From NCBI RefSeq assembly GCF_000281045.1, contig NW_008246130.1:33748-95931 (forward strand): a DNA stretch of 62,184 nucleotides, read 5' to 3'. Below the pieces are notes generated by a model. The model ran no database searches. It saw only the letters and a program-made list of their open reading frames with translations, and had not been told where the DNA came from. Position 1 is the stretch's first letter. Each line of letters opens with the position of its first letter. Below, one piece after another: positions 23,004 to 34,573 of the stretch. Both the position numbers and the translations under genes were made by a program. The DNA comes from Saprolegnia diclina VS20 (Eukaryota > Oomycota > Saprolegniomycetes > Saprolegniales > Saprolegniaceae).

Positions 23004-23271
23004 ATGACGCTGATCGGCGCGGTCTTCGGCGCGGCCATGGGCCTCAACACCAAGCTGCTCTCGAACGCGCTGCAGAAGGTCCCCTACATGCGCCGTACGT
23101 CTATATCGAAGAAGCTAGAGGCTCATCCTTTGTCTAGACCCGTGGGAACACGTCGCCTTCATCGGCATCGGCGCCTACGTCGGCCACATTGTCGCCGACA
23201 ACTACGAGACACAGGTCAACGACGTCGCGGCCCTCCGCACGATGCTCGGCAAGCCCGAAGAACGTCAATAA
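23004..23271 (+). CDS. Small conserved-looking protein, 74 residues
   Basis: Two exons, 23004-23094 and 23138-23271, with a 43-nt GTACGT...TAG intron. The product starts MTLIGAVFGAAMGLNTKLL. After the splice it reads YMRHPWEHVAFIGIGAYVGH, then IVADNYETQVNDVAAL. It has one or two short hydrophobic segments with Gly residues and a PWEHV motif. The size and layout resemble accessory subunits of mitochondrial respiratory complexes, but I did not recognise the family. It has its own promoter element upstream. Confidence 0.65.
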
Positions 23272-23712
23272 ACAGCCTCGCACATGCTGCTTCTTGGATG
23301 TACAGATTTATGCTTTGGTCGCCTATCTCGTCGTGGCCAGCGCCCGCATGCAGTGGGCCATGCTAGCAACAATGGCGCCACAGCGGGCCCATCACGCCAT
23401 CTGCCGACGAGACTGGCACATGCTCGAGCCCTTGTGGGCCTGGCATACGGCGCATCGAGGTGGACGATCAGGCGAGATACAGGTCTACGCAGTTGGGCAT
23501 CAACACCGGTGCGAGCTGTCAGCGACATCCAGGTAAGCTGCCCATCATAGCATACTGGCGCCGTCGTGACGACCTCCGTCACCGTCAAGGCAGCCTGGTC
23601 AGAGGACCTGCGTCGATGCCAAGGATCCTATCTGATCGATTGCCCCATTTAGTATCAACACTAGGCTTGATATCTATATACATTAGATTAATGAGGGGTC
23701 GTCTATTAGCAT
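23272..23712. other. Intergenic between convergent genes
   Basis: 441 nt, nothing recognised. Confidence 0.4.
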
Positions 23713-26700
23713 CTACTGGCTCAAAGTGCGCTTCCGCTTCTTGTCCTTGGGCGCCTTGGCCGCCTTGGGGCCGCCGAGCAACTGGAGCATCTGCGCGACC
23801 ATACCTTTCACGACAGGGCTGCCGGCATCGAGCGCCTTGAGCTCGTCGGCGAGCGCGAGCGCGTCCAGCGTCGTGTCCTTGAGGTCCATACGGGCCTTCA
23901 GAAGCGCTTGGCCACAGGCAGCGACGCCCTTGAGGCGCTTGCCCTTGACCTTGGTCATGGCCTCCAAGCACGCCTTCTGCAGCTTGGTGCTCCACGGCGA
24001 GAGGAGCTCGAGCGTCATGCCCTTGGTCTTGACGAGCGCGGTGACGTACCGCGCGACCTCGGCGCGGTTAAAGTCGTCGACCGCGCTGTCGTCGACGCAG
24101 AGGCCGGCGAGCGTCGGGAAGAGAAGCGTCGTCGCCTGCACGGGCGCCTTGGCGACAAGGTCGTCAAAGACCACGCGGGGCATCTTTTGGTGCTTCTTGG
24201 TCAAGAGCAGGGTCACGACCGGCGCCAAGAGCGCGCTGACGTCCGCCGTCTTGCCGTCCTTCGTGAGCTGGCGCACGACGTACACGACGAGGGTCGCGGC
24301 CACCGACGCCTGCTTCTTTTCGCACATGGTGGAGCCGAGCGTGGTCAGGATCGACTCAAGCGCCGCCTTGAGGCCTGCGCGATCGTTCGAGTGGCCTTCC
24401 TTGCGCTTTGTGAGCTTGGTAAGGACGCTGCCGAGGCGCTCGCTCCACACAATGAGATCCGTCGACGCCTTCGTCGACGTCCAGGCCGTAAAGAGCGGCG
24501 CGATGAGCATGGCCGAGTGCGGGCCCGTGCCGGCGGCGTAGGCGTGGAGGAGGTCGAGGACACGGACTTTGAAGTGGAGCGCGGCCATCTTGAGGCGCTT
24601 CGCCTGCTGCTTGGCCTTCTTCTTCTCGACCACGTTGTTGACGAGCGCCGAGAGCGCCGCGTCTTCGCGCTGGAGCTCCGAGAGCGCGGCTTCCTCCGAG
24701 ATCTCTTCTTCCTCATCCTCGTCGTCGTTCTCGTCGTCGTCGTTGGCCGAGACCTCCATGTCCACCGGCTGCGTGAGCTGGGTCGGGTCAATCGGGGCAC
24801 CTTCGTCGTCGTCGTCTTCGTCGTCGCCCATCGAAAGCATCGAGCTCTCCTCCGGCGCCGTGACCACATCCAGCATGCTCTGAAGCGACGTTGCGTCGAG
24901 CTGGTCCATGATGGAGCGGAAGACGTGGTTGACGATTTCGCGCATGACACTCGACTCTTGCGCGAGCATGCTGAGCATCATGTCCGTAAGGACCGTGAGC
25001 GGCTGCGGCACCTCGTCGTCGACCTCCTGCGTCTTCTTGCCCTTCTTGGCGGGCGACTTCTTCTTAGGCTTGGCGGCCGCGTTGAGCTCTTTCAAGCAGC
25101 GCTCGAGATCGTCGAGGACGGACGCGGCTTCGTCGCGCGACGACGCATCGAGCAGCTGGAGACCGACGCACACGCTGAGGAGCATGAAGCCCTTGAGCTT
25201 GAGCTGCTCCTTCTTGTCCGTGGCAGCCTTCAACTGCGTCGAGAGCGAAGCGATTTGCGCGTTTACAATCGTCTTCTTGGCCGCGTGTTCCTTGGTGAGC
25301 GGTTCGACAAGCGCGAGGTCCTTCTTGATGTCCATCTCGGACCACGTCGCCCAGAGGCGGAACGGCACGCTCTGCTCGAGCGTCGACGAGCCCTTCAAGG
25401 CGTGGCTGCCAAGGCCCATGAGCGCGTACACGCGCTTCCCGCAGGCCGCCACGACGTTCTCCGAGACAGCCGGGTCGACCGTCGTCGTCTTCTTGGCCTT
25501 CTTGGTGTGCGTGTAGAAGGCATGTTCGAGCAGGAACGAGAGCACGGACGACCAGACCTTGTCGTCGGCGGTGCTCGGCAGCGTCTGCGTGGCCGTGTAC
25601 ATCGTGTCGAGCGCCCACATGCGCGCGCCGGCGATGCGCTTGGCCTGGTACTCCTTGCGTTCCTTCTCTTCTTCCATGGCCATGACGGCCTCAAACTCGA
25701 ACGTCTTGGCCGCCTTGGACTCGATTTCACTAGATATGGCATGTGTCAGAAAACCGGATGTTCCGGATAAAGCAGAAACGCAACATACGTGTCGGCTTCG
25801 TCGAGCGGCGACACAAGGCTCGTGAGCGGCTGCGCAAAGTGGTGCTGCAGGAAATGGTAAAACTCGAGCGGGTTCTTGGCCGCAAACGTGTGGAGGCTGG
25901 CGACCGCGGCTTCGTGGAGGTACGTCTTCTTCGAGACAGCGTTGTTGTAGAGGCACTTGACAAAACGGGGCGTCAGAATCGAGCGAAGCGTCGGGCCCGG
26001 GACCTTGGCGACGATGAGCTCAAAGAGCTTGAAGGCCGTGCCGCGGCGCTCGTGCGTCGAGGTCTCGCCAATGAGCATGCCATCAATGAGGACGGTCCAT
26101 GCCTCCTGGAAACGCTCTTCGTCGAGCTTGGGGCTCGCAAAGAAGTGGTCGAGGAGCCGACGCCACGACGAATGCACGCGCGGGTAGCAGACCGTCGACG
26201 AGGCCTTCAGCGGCTCGACGAGGCGACCCATATGGTGGCGGTCGAGGATCGTCGCCGCGACAAACGAGGCGTGTGTCTTGAGCAGCTTGTGCGTGGCGAG
26301 GAACTCGTGGAGGCCAATGGCGAACGCGACTTGGTCGGCGTTGAAGGACGCGACTGGGCCTTCGAGCGCCGCGCTAAACAGCGGAAGGAGGGTCGTAAAC
26401 GTCGTCGGCGTCATCGACACGACAAACGACAGCACCGCTTCCAAGCACGACTCGCGGAACCACTTCTTCCACTTGGCCATCGTGAGCAGTTCGGTGACGA
26501 GGGCCGTGACGAGGACTTCGTCATCGAGGCGCAGCGATTGCTGCAAGGCGAGGATGCCAAAGAGGCGGCCAAACATGTGCTCGCGCTGCTCCATGCCCTT
26601 CATCGAGCTCGAGATGTCCATGGTCGACTTGATCGTGGCAAAGACCTCGGCCAGATCCAGCGACGGGAACGCATGCAGCACCGCGGTGAGCGCGGTCGAG

Positions 26701-26933
26701 AAGCCTTGGCGCGCCGCGTCGCGCGACGAGGCCAAGCCGCGGATCAGGCGCTTCAGTGTGTAGTTGAGTTCGTCGGCGTCGTTGGCCGTGCGCAGGTGGC
26801 TCACGATGGCCTCGACGGCCGCAGTCCGCGTCGCCACATTGAGCTCGGCCAAGTCCCAGAAGACCTTGAGGAACGAGCTGCGGGTCTCGTCCGCGGCCGG
26901 CGTGGGCTGCTGCTTCTCCGGGGACGAAGTCAT
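23713..26933 (-). CDS. MYBBP1A: Myb-binding protein 1A / DNA polymerase V (POL5) homologue
   Basis: Two exons (25789-26933 and 23713-25729) with a 59-nt intron, about 1053 residues. By family knowledge this is a nucleolar HEAT-like protein in rRNA synthesis and ribosome assembly; the polymerase name is historical. The N-terminal block has FLKVFWDLAELNVATR and LNYTLKRLIRGLASSRDAAR, the classic POL5 start, then MFGRLFGILALQQS. A long acidic tract (DDEDDDDEGAP, DDENDDEDEEEEISEE, about residues 650-720) separates it from the C-terminal helical part. The end is basic (KDKKRKRTLSQ), a probable nucleolar signal. Upstream are two CCAAT-type sites. ATG 26933 gives MTSSPEKQQPTPA. Confidence 0.85.
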
Positions 26934-27958
26934 GCTTGGGATGATTCTTTCCTTGGACTATTGGTTGGCCACCCGCCGGTCCAATCGAAATTCGCACCAG
27001 TCATTTTTGGCCAATCCCTGCAAATCGCACGCAATGCCTGTCTGCGATTGGGCCGCAAGATCTCTCGATACTAGAACATGGCGAGGCTTGTAACGCGTAC
27101 AGGCACGGAATTCCTAGGAATCGCATTGGCCATGATTTGCGGTCGACGCATGCGGTAGGAGGACGACGCAGTCGTCGGCTGGAAGACGACGCCACGAAGC
27201 TGGTCGGGCAGCGATCGGCTACTGCATGTCGAAGCGGCTCGTACCGGTACATGGCCACGACGACTGGTAAGCAGCTACGGTATATGGCGCCGGCGACGTG
27301 GCGAGAAGGTTGCACGAGGTGCGTCGCAGGCAACAATGGCAGCCGCACGCGGAAGCCGCACCGCCGATACATAAATGGCGCAGGCTATGATGTGGCATCC
27401 GCGGTTCTATAGTACCAAGTACCAAGTGCCATGATAGTAGCAGCCAAGCGGCTTGCAGTTGGCGAGGTGCGAGTGTGTAGCTTTTGCAGCAGCGTCTTCT
27501 CAGATGCAAGAAATGCAACGCGAGGCTGGACGTCGTGGGCCTTCGAGCCGTCGCGTGAGTGACGGTAGCTGCCACTAGCCCAGCGCTTGCACGTGAAAGC
27601 GTGTGTTCAGGCAAAAGATACCGCCCAGGTGGCTCTGAAAAGGCCCCCAAGCTTCCCGCGTTCCTCGCTGCAGGGGATGGGCTACCTATGTGCCAAACAC
27701 CCTGCCCGCCAAGACCGACCCGTCGCGACTAGCGCCCTCCCACGCCTCGAGGCGTCGCGGCCACGGAACGACGAGAAGGATGACGACTGCGCTCAGTACG
27801 TGTGCTAGACAGGCAGGTCGCATAGCACGCGCCGCCGCTGGCGTGCGTGGGTGGGTGGCCGTAGAAGAGGCACTTGGCTTGAAGTTGTATTACACCAAGA
27901 CAGATAGATTGCGTTTTTATAGATAGGATAGGGATGAAGCAAATTAAATAGGACCGAC
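26934..27958. other. Intergenic
   Basis: About 1 kb. The first 90 nt carry CCAAT-type sites for MYBBP1A. The rest is GC-rich with open frames of poor quality on both strands. No gene called. Confidence 0.4.
27003..27016 (-). promoter_or_regulatory. CCAAT-type composite element (GATTGGCCAAAAAT)
   Basis: Minus strand, 70-83 nt before the MYBBP1A ATG. A second GATTGG on the same strand lies at about 26982-26987. Confidence 0.55.
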
Positions 27959-28474
27959 TTAAATGACACACTCGAGGGACCGGCCGGGGGTCTCGAGTAC
28001 GACGTACGCGTTGTGGGTCATCTCGTCGTCGTCCTTCTCCGCCTTGGTCGACACGACAAGCGTCACCTTCTTGGTGGCTTGCGGGCGGAACTTGTTCCAG
28101 CCCATGATGGTCAGAAAGAGGAGACTGCCGATGCACATGAACGTGACGGTGAACGCCGCGTCTTCGGTGACCGCGAGCCAAATACCGCCGATAAGAAGAC
28201 CGGCGGCCGAGAGACCGTCAAAGAGGTACGGCTTGGCGGGCGGGTTGCGGCCGCGGTACCGGACAAGCAGCCACGCGGTCGAGTTGGCAATCGCCATGAT
28301 GACGGCGAGGAAGGCCACAAAAAAGCCGACGCTCCAATGCAGCGAGAAGGCGAGGCCGAGGCAGCTCACGGCGGCGGCGCTGGCTTGTGCGATGCGAAGG
28401 CCGAGCGGCACGCGTTCCGTGATGGGCATGCGGACGGGGCTGGCGTAGTTGACGTAAGTGGTCGAGGTGGCCAT
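27959..28474 (-). CDS. Four-TM protein, MARVEL-like topology
   Basis: Single exon, 171 residues, starting MATSTTYVNYASPVRMPI. Four hydrophobic helices: AQASAAAVSCLGLAFSL, GFFVAFLAVIMAIANS, LSAAGLLIGGIWLAV and AFTVTFMCIGSLLFLTI. Both ends are predicted cytosolic, and the tail is charged with KAEKDDDEM. Spacing and the lack of signal peptide fit MARVEL-type membrane proteins, but no signature residue proves this. Confidence 0.7.
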   Translation of the reverse strand: MATSTTYVNYASPVRMPITERVPLGLRIAQASAAAVSCLGLAFSLHWSVGFFVAFLAVIMAIANSTAWLLVRYRGRNPPAKPYLFDGLSAAGLLIGGIWLAVTEDAAFTVTFMCIGSLLFLTIMGWNKFRPQATKKVTLVVSTKAEKDDDEMTHNAYVVLETPGRSLECVI

Positions 28475-29714
28475 GCTGGTTGCGGGGCTTGAGGTAAATT
28501 GGGAAATGATGCACTTTTATCAAGTGCACGACCGAGCTTGTTGCCAACACTTCATAGCGATAAAAGATACCACCTTCGCTGCAAAGCACAGCCGAGCGAG
28601 GTTGAAGGTGCGACATGTGGTGGGCCAAACTAAAAAAAGCGCTCGAATTTTGGCGAGCTTATAGGTTTTTCACCCACGCCAGATGGGTTTTACCTACGGC
28701 AAACTGATCAGTGGCGCCACTCCCAGCTGGTTGGCGGGGTTGAACCCATGGGTTGAACCTACCTTGCCCCGCAGTTGCAACCGCGTCTAAACACTCGCTC
28801 GACCAGGTTCACAGGTTTCGTTTCAGAAGGCGCAGCCGTCGCGTGTGCTGTGAGTCCCCGTAAGCTTTCACGTCTCGCCCCCATCTTCCTTGTCAACGAC
28901 TCGGCAATCTCGCCGCCCCCAAGCGCCGATCACCAACGGCCCGGCAACACGTTAAACGCCATGCGTTAAACGTCCTAAAACGCGGTGGTGCTTTTCTATG
29001 AAGGCATCTGAGTGTGTTGCTTTTCCTCGAATCTGGATCTGAGGCTTCGATCCGCCGCGTTGCACAGCGCGAAGTCGCACCCTGGCGACTGTGAGCTTGG
29101 CGACCGCAGCATGCCATCTTGGCGTCAACCTCCTATGAAATGCACGACCTACCCATGCGGTACGACCGGTACCAGTAACACCACACAACAGAAAGGCCTG
29201 CCTATCCATTGCCGACCTACGAAGATGACGCAGAGTCTCCCACGCGAATATAAACCGCTCCGTGTCGATTAACCCTCTGGGTTATATATTTCCTGGTCCC
29301 TGCAAGTGAATTGGCCGACAAATAACCTCATGTAATGCTGGTCGTTTCCTAGGGTCGGCGTCGCAGACCCTATCACAAGTGGACCTACGACACACTGCCG
29401 TCGGTGCTTCACTTCGCCACACTACAGTTATAGACGCGAAAACAATCGAACGTGGCGTCCAAGCAAGCAAATTCGGATAGCAAACATCTCAGTTGGAACC
29501 AGGCGGAACCAGGTGAGTCACCGGGAACGTCGTGGTCGCGCCTGGCGACGCACACCTGGCTTTAGCGGCCGAGAAAGATATACAAATATTCGGCACGACG
29601 ACAGCACATATCACTTGGCGAATAATCGGTGGTTTGTTGGTGGGCTGCGACCTCCTTCATGTCTGTTTCAGTCGCATTCTTAGCGTATTCTTAGAGCCAA
29701 TAATTCGTTATGGG
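28475..29714. other. Intergenic
   Basis: 1.24 kb without a supported gene. Holds degenerate GGGTT(T/G)(T/A)ACC words at about 28684-28762 (two exact GGGTTGAACC copies), which give tRNA B-box-like hits but no tRNA fold. Confidence 0.4.
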
Positions 29715-30946
29715 CTAGTCGGTCGATGTTTTTTGCTCCATCATGCGCGCGAGAATCTTCTTCTTCCAGTCCAAGTACTCTTCGGCGCTTGGTGCGGGCG
29801 ATGTTGGTGCCGGCGATAGAACTTTCTGTGCTGGCGCCGGGGCTTGGCCTATGCAACCTCGTCGGCTTCCAATCTCATGGATGCGATGTGTGTACCTGAC
29901 GTGGCGGCCTTGGCGGAGGTTTGGAGCTGGATGAGCTTTTTGATTTGATCGAGTGACCGGGTCGCGCTGGCACCGGCGCTGGCTTGCGGCCCTGCATTCT
30001 CCTTTGGCTTGTTCGCACGCGCGTCGCCATCGTCGTCGCCATCGTCGTCGCCAGTATCGGCCAAGTCCTTGCGCTTGCGCTTGCGCCCTATGAATTCGCC
30101 GCATGCAACCTTCTTCTTCTTCGCGGCTACTTGTCGATGTACCAATTTTCAAGCTCGCCTCGGAACGCGTATAGCGTGAGAGCGAGAGGTCGCAGACGCG
30201 CTACAGCCACCGTCACTGGCCTGCGACATCAGTGCGATGGCGTGCTACCTCGATGGACGACACGACACTCGCAAACTCATTCGGGTGGCTAAAGGTCATT
30301 TGGATGAGCTGCGCCTTGTCCACGCGGTGCTAATACACAGAGGTAACATGAGCGCACGTCGCACATCGCAAATACATACGTTGGCTTTTTGCGCGCATAC
30401 ATAGAAGACAGCAATCGGAAAGAGCGGCCGGGAAAAGTCCACTTGCTGCTGGCTCGCTTTCGAGAGCTTCGAGACCATGCGGTGCTAAAAGTGGCTGGCA
30501 CAACGTCATGACTCGGCGCACGGAAGTACCTTGTAGTCGTCGTGGACGGCCGCAACAAACTCGGTGAGCGCCGGGCAGCCAAATTTGACGCAGAGCGCGG
30601 CCGTCGTTACCGTCGCATTATGGTTGGCGTGGAGGCGCAAGAGGCTCGAAATCAGCCGCACGCTCTGCTTGTGCTTGGCGAGACTTCGACCGCCTGCCAG
30701 CGTAAAGAGCTTGTGGCTGTCGCACGGCTGCTGAAGCACATCGCATGCGAGCTCGAGGCAGGCGGCCGGCCGGTCGAGCAGCGACACCGACGCCTTGCCC
30801 TAGCGGGATCGCATGAGCGTAGCAGACGCAGAAGCTTCTCGTACACCCTGCATCTTGAGGTCGATCATGCGCATGTACTCCATGGCCTTTCCCGTCACCT
30901 CTGGCGAGAGTCCGCCATACTTGTCGGCCAAGGCGCGAAGATCCAT
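29715..30946 (-). CDS. ORC6: Origin recognition complex subunit 6
   Basis: Six exons, about 305 residues. ORC6 helps recruit the MCM helicase to origins and has a TFIIB-like fold. Exon 1 (30845-30946) gives MDLRALADKYGG and GKAMEYMRMIDLK. Exon 2 (30530-30799) carries PAACLELACDVL then SVRLISSLLRLHAN, the first cyclin-like fold. Exon 3 gives QQQVDFSRPLFPIAVFYVCA, a strongly conserved ORC6 segment, and exon 4 gives HRVDKAQLIQM. Exon 5 is a basic patch (GRKRKRKD) plus a GAC/GAT-repeat acidic run. The last exon carries the conserved C-terminal helix EEYLDWKKKILARMM that binds ORC3. Paired TATCCGGA elements lie 36-62 nt upstream. Confidence 0.87.
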
Positions 30947-30981
30947 GCCGTTTTGTGTGACTGGCACAGGCCATCGTCGGG

Positions 30982-31008
30982 TATCCGGACGAAACGCCTA
31001 TATCCGGC
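30982..31008. promoter_or_regulatory. Paired TATCCGGA elements of ORC6
   Basis: TATCCGGA at 30982-30989 and TATCCGGC at 31001-31008, 19 bp apart, 36-62 nt before the ATG. Confidence 0.55.
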
Positions 31009-31574
31009 AAACAAACTAAATAGTGTTATGTTGTAAACTCTGGGGCATTAACACGCTGTCACAATGAGATATTGGGGAATGTTGGGCTATGTTGGTCCTA
31101 TTGGCCATTTGAGAGAGCTACCGACGCCAGTACAGCCCAAAAGACCGTGTTGGACAACGTTAAACCTGCACAGCAGCAAACAATGACAGTATTACAGGTA
31201 TATCACTCCAAAAATTGGTGTGAAGAAAGGCGTACTGGCCGACACTATATCTGTGTGTTTCGGCCCAAGTCCTAATTTCGTGTGACTTCAAGAAGCCGAC
31301 AGCACCTGCGTTTGAATGATGGCGGCGTCAGCTGCACGCTCCAGCTGCCGTGGTTTACATGGTGCTCCTTTGTAGCCACACATATCGTTGCTGGCCATAA
31401 ATATGCACGCGGCCCGCAGGATCGCGGGTGTGGGTACAATTGGGCAATTCGGCGTTTGCCTGCTCCTAGAAATAGTGTGCGCGGATTGTGACTTGATATT
31501 TGTATGCATGTCGGATGACCTGATTAGGATTCATTGACTGCCGAACGAGGGAATTGCATTCTTCGTTTACCGCC
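31009..31574. other. Intergenic
   Basis: Upstream regions of ORC6 (minus) and TMEM185 copy 2 (plus). Short open frames only; nothing else recognised. Confidence 0.4.
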
Positions 31575-32793
31575 ATGTCGACGTCTGCTCTCAAGTCGAT
31601 CGCGAGCCTCCGCTCGATCGGGAAGGCCACGAGCTTCAACGACCTCAAGTCGACGCTTACGGCGCCGGCGCTTCCAAAGGAGACCACGCGCATGATCCCG
31701 CAGGTCACGAACGGCGGCGGCGTCGGCGCCAACCTCTGCCTCTTCATCCTGGCGCTCGTCGCCGCGACGCCGTTCATCCTTGTGCCAGGTACGCTCCGCA
31801 TGGTGCAGCTTGTTGCATGATATCTTATTTATCGTATTCGGCGCGTAGTGTTTGTGTGCTTGAAGCTCGATGGCACGGTCCACTGGTCGTGGGCGACGAC
31901 CTTGATTCCGCTCTGGATCTGCAATGCGCTCGTGCTGCCGTACCTCTATGCCAAGAACATGAAGCCCATCAAGATCAACCTCAACACGAGCGAAGAGACG
32001 CCGCTTGTCGGCAAGGCGGGCGAGAAGACGATGGCCGAGGAAGCCATGGAGTCGGCCAACTGCTTTGTCCACACGTACACCCTTGGTCATTGTCGTCGCA
32101 TCTCATATTCGCACGTACTATGTACTAGGACGCGCAACTTGGCGCTGCTGGCGTATCTGACGGCGCAGATCTTTGTCGTCCTGCGCCTCGACCACGTCGT
32201 CGAGTGGCACTGGCTCATTGTGCTCATCCCGTACTACGTCGCCAGCGTCCTCTCGTGCGAAGGCTTTGACTTGATCCAGTCGCTCCTCATTGCCGCCAAG
32301 ATGGACGGGATGCTCGACTCGACGTGGCTCTTGACGCTCATGCCGTCGTGGGTCGGCCTCGCCATCTTCCTCGTCTTCCTTGTCCGTGCTTGTGTTCGCA
32401 TCTGGCATCTCACGCACACCTGTCTTGTAGCCGCTCCAGACGTACTGGGCGTTCAAAGCGTCACCCGACGACGACGACGACGTTGAGCCCAAGTCGCGCG
32501 CCTTCCGCTTCTTCCTCGCGCTCGGTGTCTTTGTCGGCCTTGTGTTCCTCACGTCGCCGATCTTTATCGCGATCTACCGCCTCGACTACGCGGTGTTCTC
32601 GACGTTCTACATTGCGCTTCCGTTCTTTGTCCTGGTCGGCGGCGCCATCTTGGCCGTACGTTCCCTTGGTATAGTCCAACATGGGCATGTCGCTTATGTC
32701 GTGGATTAGGGTTTCGCGTCCGTGTTTCTCATGACGTCCGAGCCGACGACGAGCACCATTTACGTCCACGCAGTCGCCGACGACGAGTGCTAA
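31575..32793 (+). CDS. TMEM185-family multi-pass membrane protein, copy 2
   Basis: Five exons. It begins MSTSALKSIASLRSIG and the first exon ends AATPFILVP. Exon 2 restores VFVCLKLDGTVHWSWATTL, the diagnostic KLDG-x-W-W unit. Exon 3 starts after a 54-nt intron (32075-32128) and reads TRNLALLAYLT, VVLRLDHVVEWHW and AAKMDGMLDSTW. Exon 4 starts PLQTYWAFKASPDDDDD, and exon 5 gives GFASVFLMTSEP. Each KLDG/RLDH/KMDG motif follows a TM segment, as in human TMEM185. It differs from copies 1 and 3 in a longer N terminus and a shorter acidic loop. The 54-nt intron is a multiple of three without stop codons. Confidence 0.82.
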
Positions 32794-33033
32794 TCGTCCA
32801 ACAACTCGTGTACGTTGAGTAATACCCAGAGAATCCACAGTTGTGTTTTGGTAAATGTCTGGAAACCTCGAGACGCGCCAAGAGAGAGATAGATATATGT
32901 AGTAGTGACCATTTAGCGTCGACGTCGAAGTGCGAGGAGTGGTACTGTATAATACGCAGCGTAATGAAGCATCGTCAACGAGCGCTTGTTGGTTCGTGCT
33001 GGTGCAGTGTAGCTGCACATACCGTCATAAAGC

Positions 33034-33106
33034 TAGTCGAGTGGGCAGTCTAGCCTTATTGGCAATAAGCCTTATTGGCAATAAGGCTAGACTGCCCACT
33101 CGACTA
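33034..33106. repeat. Near-perfect 73-nt palindrome
   Basis: Two 36-nt arms, beginning TAGTCGAGTGGGCAGTCTAG and ending with its complement CTAGACTGCCCACTCGACTA, around a single central C. Only one pair is mismatched. The centre contains two copies of CCTTATTGGCAATAAG. It could be a fold-back/MITE-like element or a structural site; no similar copy was seen elsewhere in the window. Confidence 0.85.
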
Positions 33107-33205
33107 ATGTACATCTGGGGTTCTGCGTACGAAACTCTCCAGAAAAGAATCTGGTGCCGGCAGAATCATCGAGTGTTGGCCCGCGAGGTTCAAATGACGG
33201 TCTCG

Positions 33206-33220
33206 GATTGGTCGAAAAAT
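33206..33220 (+). promoter_or_regulatory. CCAAT-type composite element (GATTGGTCGAAAAAT)
   Basis: About 70-84 nt upstream of the TMEM185 copy 3 ATG, followed by AGCCAATGGCATCGA, which also follows the matching element of copy 1. Confidence 0.55.
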
Positions 33221-33289
33221 AGCCAATGGCATCGATCCCTGCTACAACCAGGCGGCAGAAGCAAAATTGAGCTGACGGCGCCGAGCTCG

Positions 33290-34573
33290 ATGGCCGCCAA
33301 CGACAACGCCGTCGCGCAGTCGATCATCGACCGCCTCATGCCCGCGATCCCGCGCTTCATCTTTGAGAGTCTACGCACCGACCCGATGCTGCGGCTTCTA
33401 CTCTGCGGCTACGTCATATGCGTCGTGCTGATTCTCGCCCCCTTGGTTCTCGTCCCACGTACATCCTCGCCTGCTACTGCGTGGCCTCACGTCCATGTCG
33501 CTAGTGTGCATCTGCCTCAAGGTGGACGGCCTCATCGCCGCGCCGTGGCGAATCGCCTTGACGCCGCTCTGGGGCTTTGAAGCTCTCTGTATCGCCGGCG
33601 CCTTTGCGGGGCTGTTTGTCGAAGACTCGGACGCCCAAGCCGCCGACGTCAGCGCAGTCATAGAAGAGACAGACGCAATATATCTCGAGGAAGGCGCCAA
33701 CAAGAGCCCAAAGACGTACGGCACCACCGACGCGACCGTCGATGCAGCTCCCAAGGCACTGGACGATGACGTCGCCGACGCACCACAACCAACGAGCACC
33801 CGTCCCAAGATGATGCTATCCACGTACGTACTACATACGTCCTGGTGTTGCGAGGGTCCGACGCTAGTATCGTTATAGGCGCGAATTCGTCGGCGGTACC
33901 TGCACCTGCATCGTGCATTTCCTTGTAGCCCTGCGCATGGACGGTGTCTTCGAGTGCGCATGGATCTGGTTGTTCCTCGCCTTTGTCGCCTCGGATGTGA
34001 TCGGCGGCCCCGAGATCGGCGGTACGGGGCTCCTCGTCCAGTATTTGCTCATCTTTCTCAAGCTCGACAACACGCTCACGTGGAGCTGGGCCGTCATTTT
34101 GATTCCTACGTGGTTCGCCATCGGTGTCGTCGTTCTTCTACTTGTACGCTTGCGTTGTGCTCTGTGATACTCAGAGCTCTCGTAGCCATGCTTCGTGTAC
34201 ATTGCTGCCAAGGAATTTGACGTCGTCTCGCCGCCTGCGATTGCTGCATTTAGTCTTGCGGGCCTTGTGGCAGCCGGCGCGATCGTCGCCTCGCTGGTTC
34301 TCATCACGCTCAAGCTCCAAGGGGCTGACACGTACTCGGCGTTTGAGACGTGTCTGCCCTACTTTGCCTCGCTGATTTTGCTTATTGCCATCGTACCGAT
34401 CTCACGAAGTACGCTTGGGCTAACGTCAGTACTAGGGCGCGTTGGCCATCTTTATGTTTTGGCCGATTCCACCTCCCCAAGTTGAGGAAGGCGAAGCGAT
34501 TGCAGAAGACGAGACTGCAGCAAGTACCACGACCGACGCACTCGCTACTACGAGTTCAGAGACTGTGTTGTAG
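33290..34573 (+). CDS. TMEM185-family multi-pass membrane protein, copy 3
   Basis: Five exons. It begins MAANDNAVAQSIIDRLMPAI and is closest to copy 1: both share FESLRTDPMLR/SLRTDPVLR, a long acidic loop after the LTPLW segment, and an LPYF motif before the last exon. Exon 2 reads LCICLKVDGLIAAPW, exon 3 VALRMDGVFECAW and FLKLDNTLTWSW, and exon 4 PCFVYIAAKEFDVVSPPA. The last exon (GALAIFMFWPIPPP) ends with a Thr/Glu-rich tail and TAG at 34571. An upstream ATG near 33225 opens a short frame homologous to the N terminus assumed for copy 1, but it stops after 14 codons. It is convergent with TRP-like F, 281 nt away. Confidence 0.82.

Larger units (their letters stand above)
32794..33289. other. 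Intergenic with palindrome
   Basis: 496 nt between TMEM185 copies 2 and 3. It contains the 73-nt palindrome at 33034-33106 and a CCAAT-type composite at 33206. A 14-codon upstream frame starts at the ATG near 33225. Confidence 0.5.

Noticed and set aside
23908-25770. 620-codon plus-strand open frame
   Set aside because: Antisense of MYBBP1A; Arg/Glu/Leu-rich with no domain.
28735-28762. GGGTTGAACC copies resembling B-boxes
   Set aside because: No A-box at a suitable distance and no cloverleaf.
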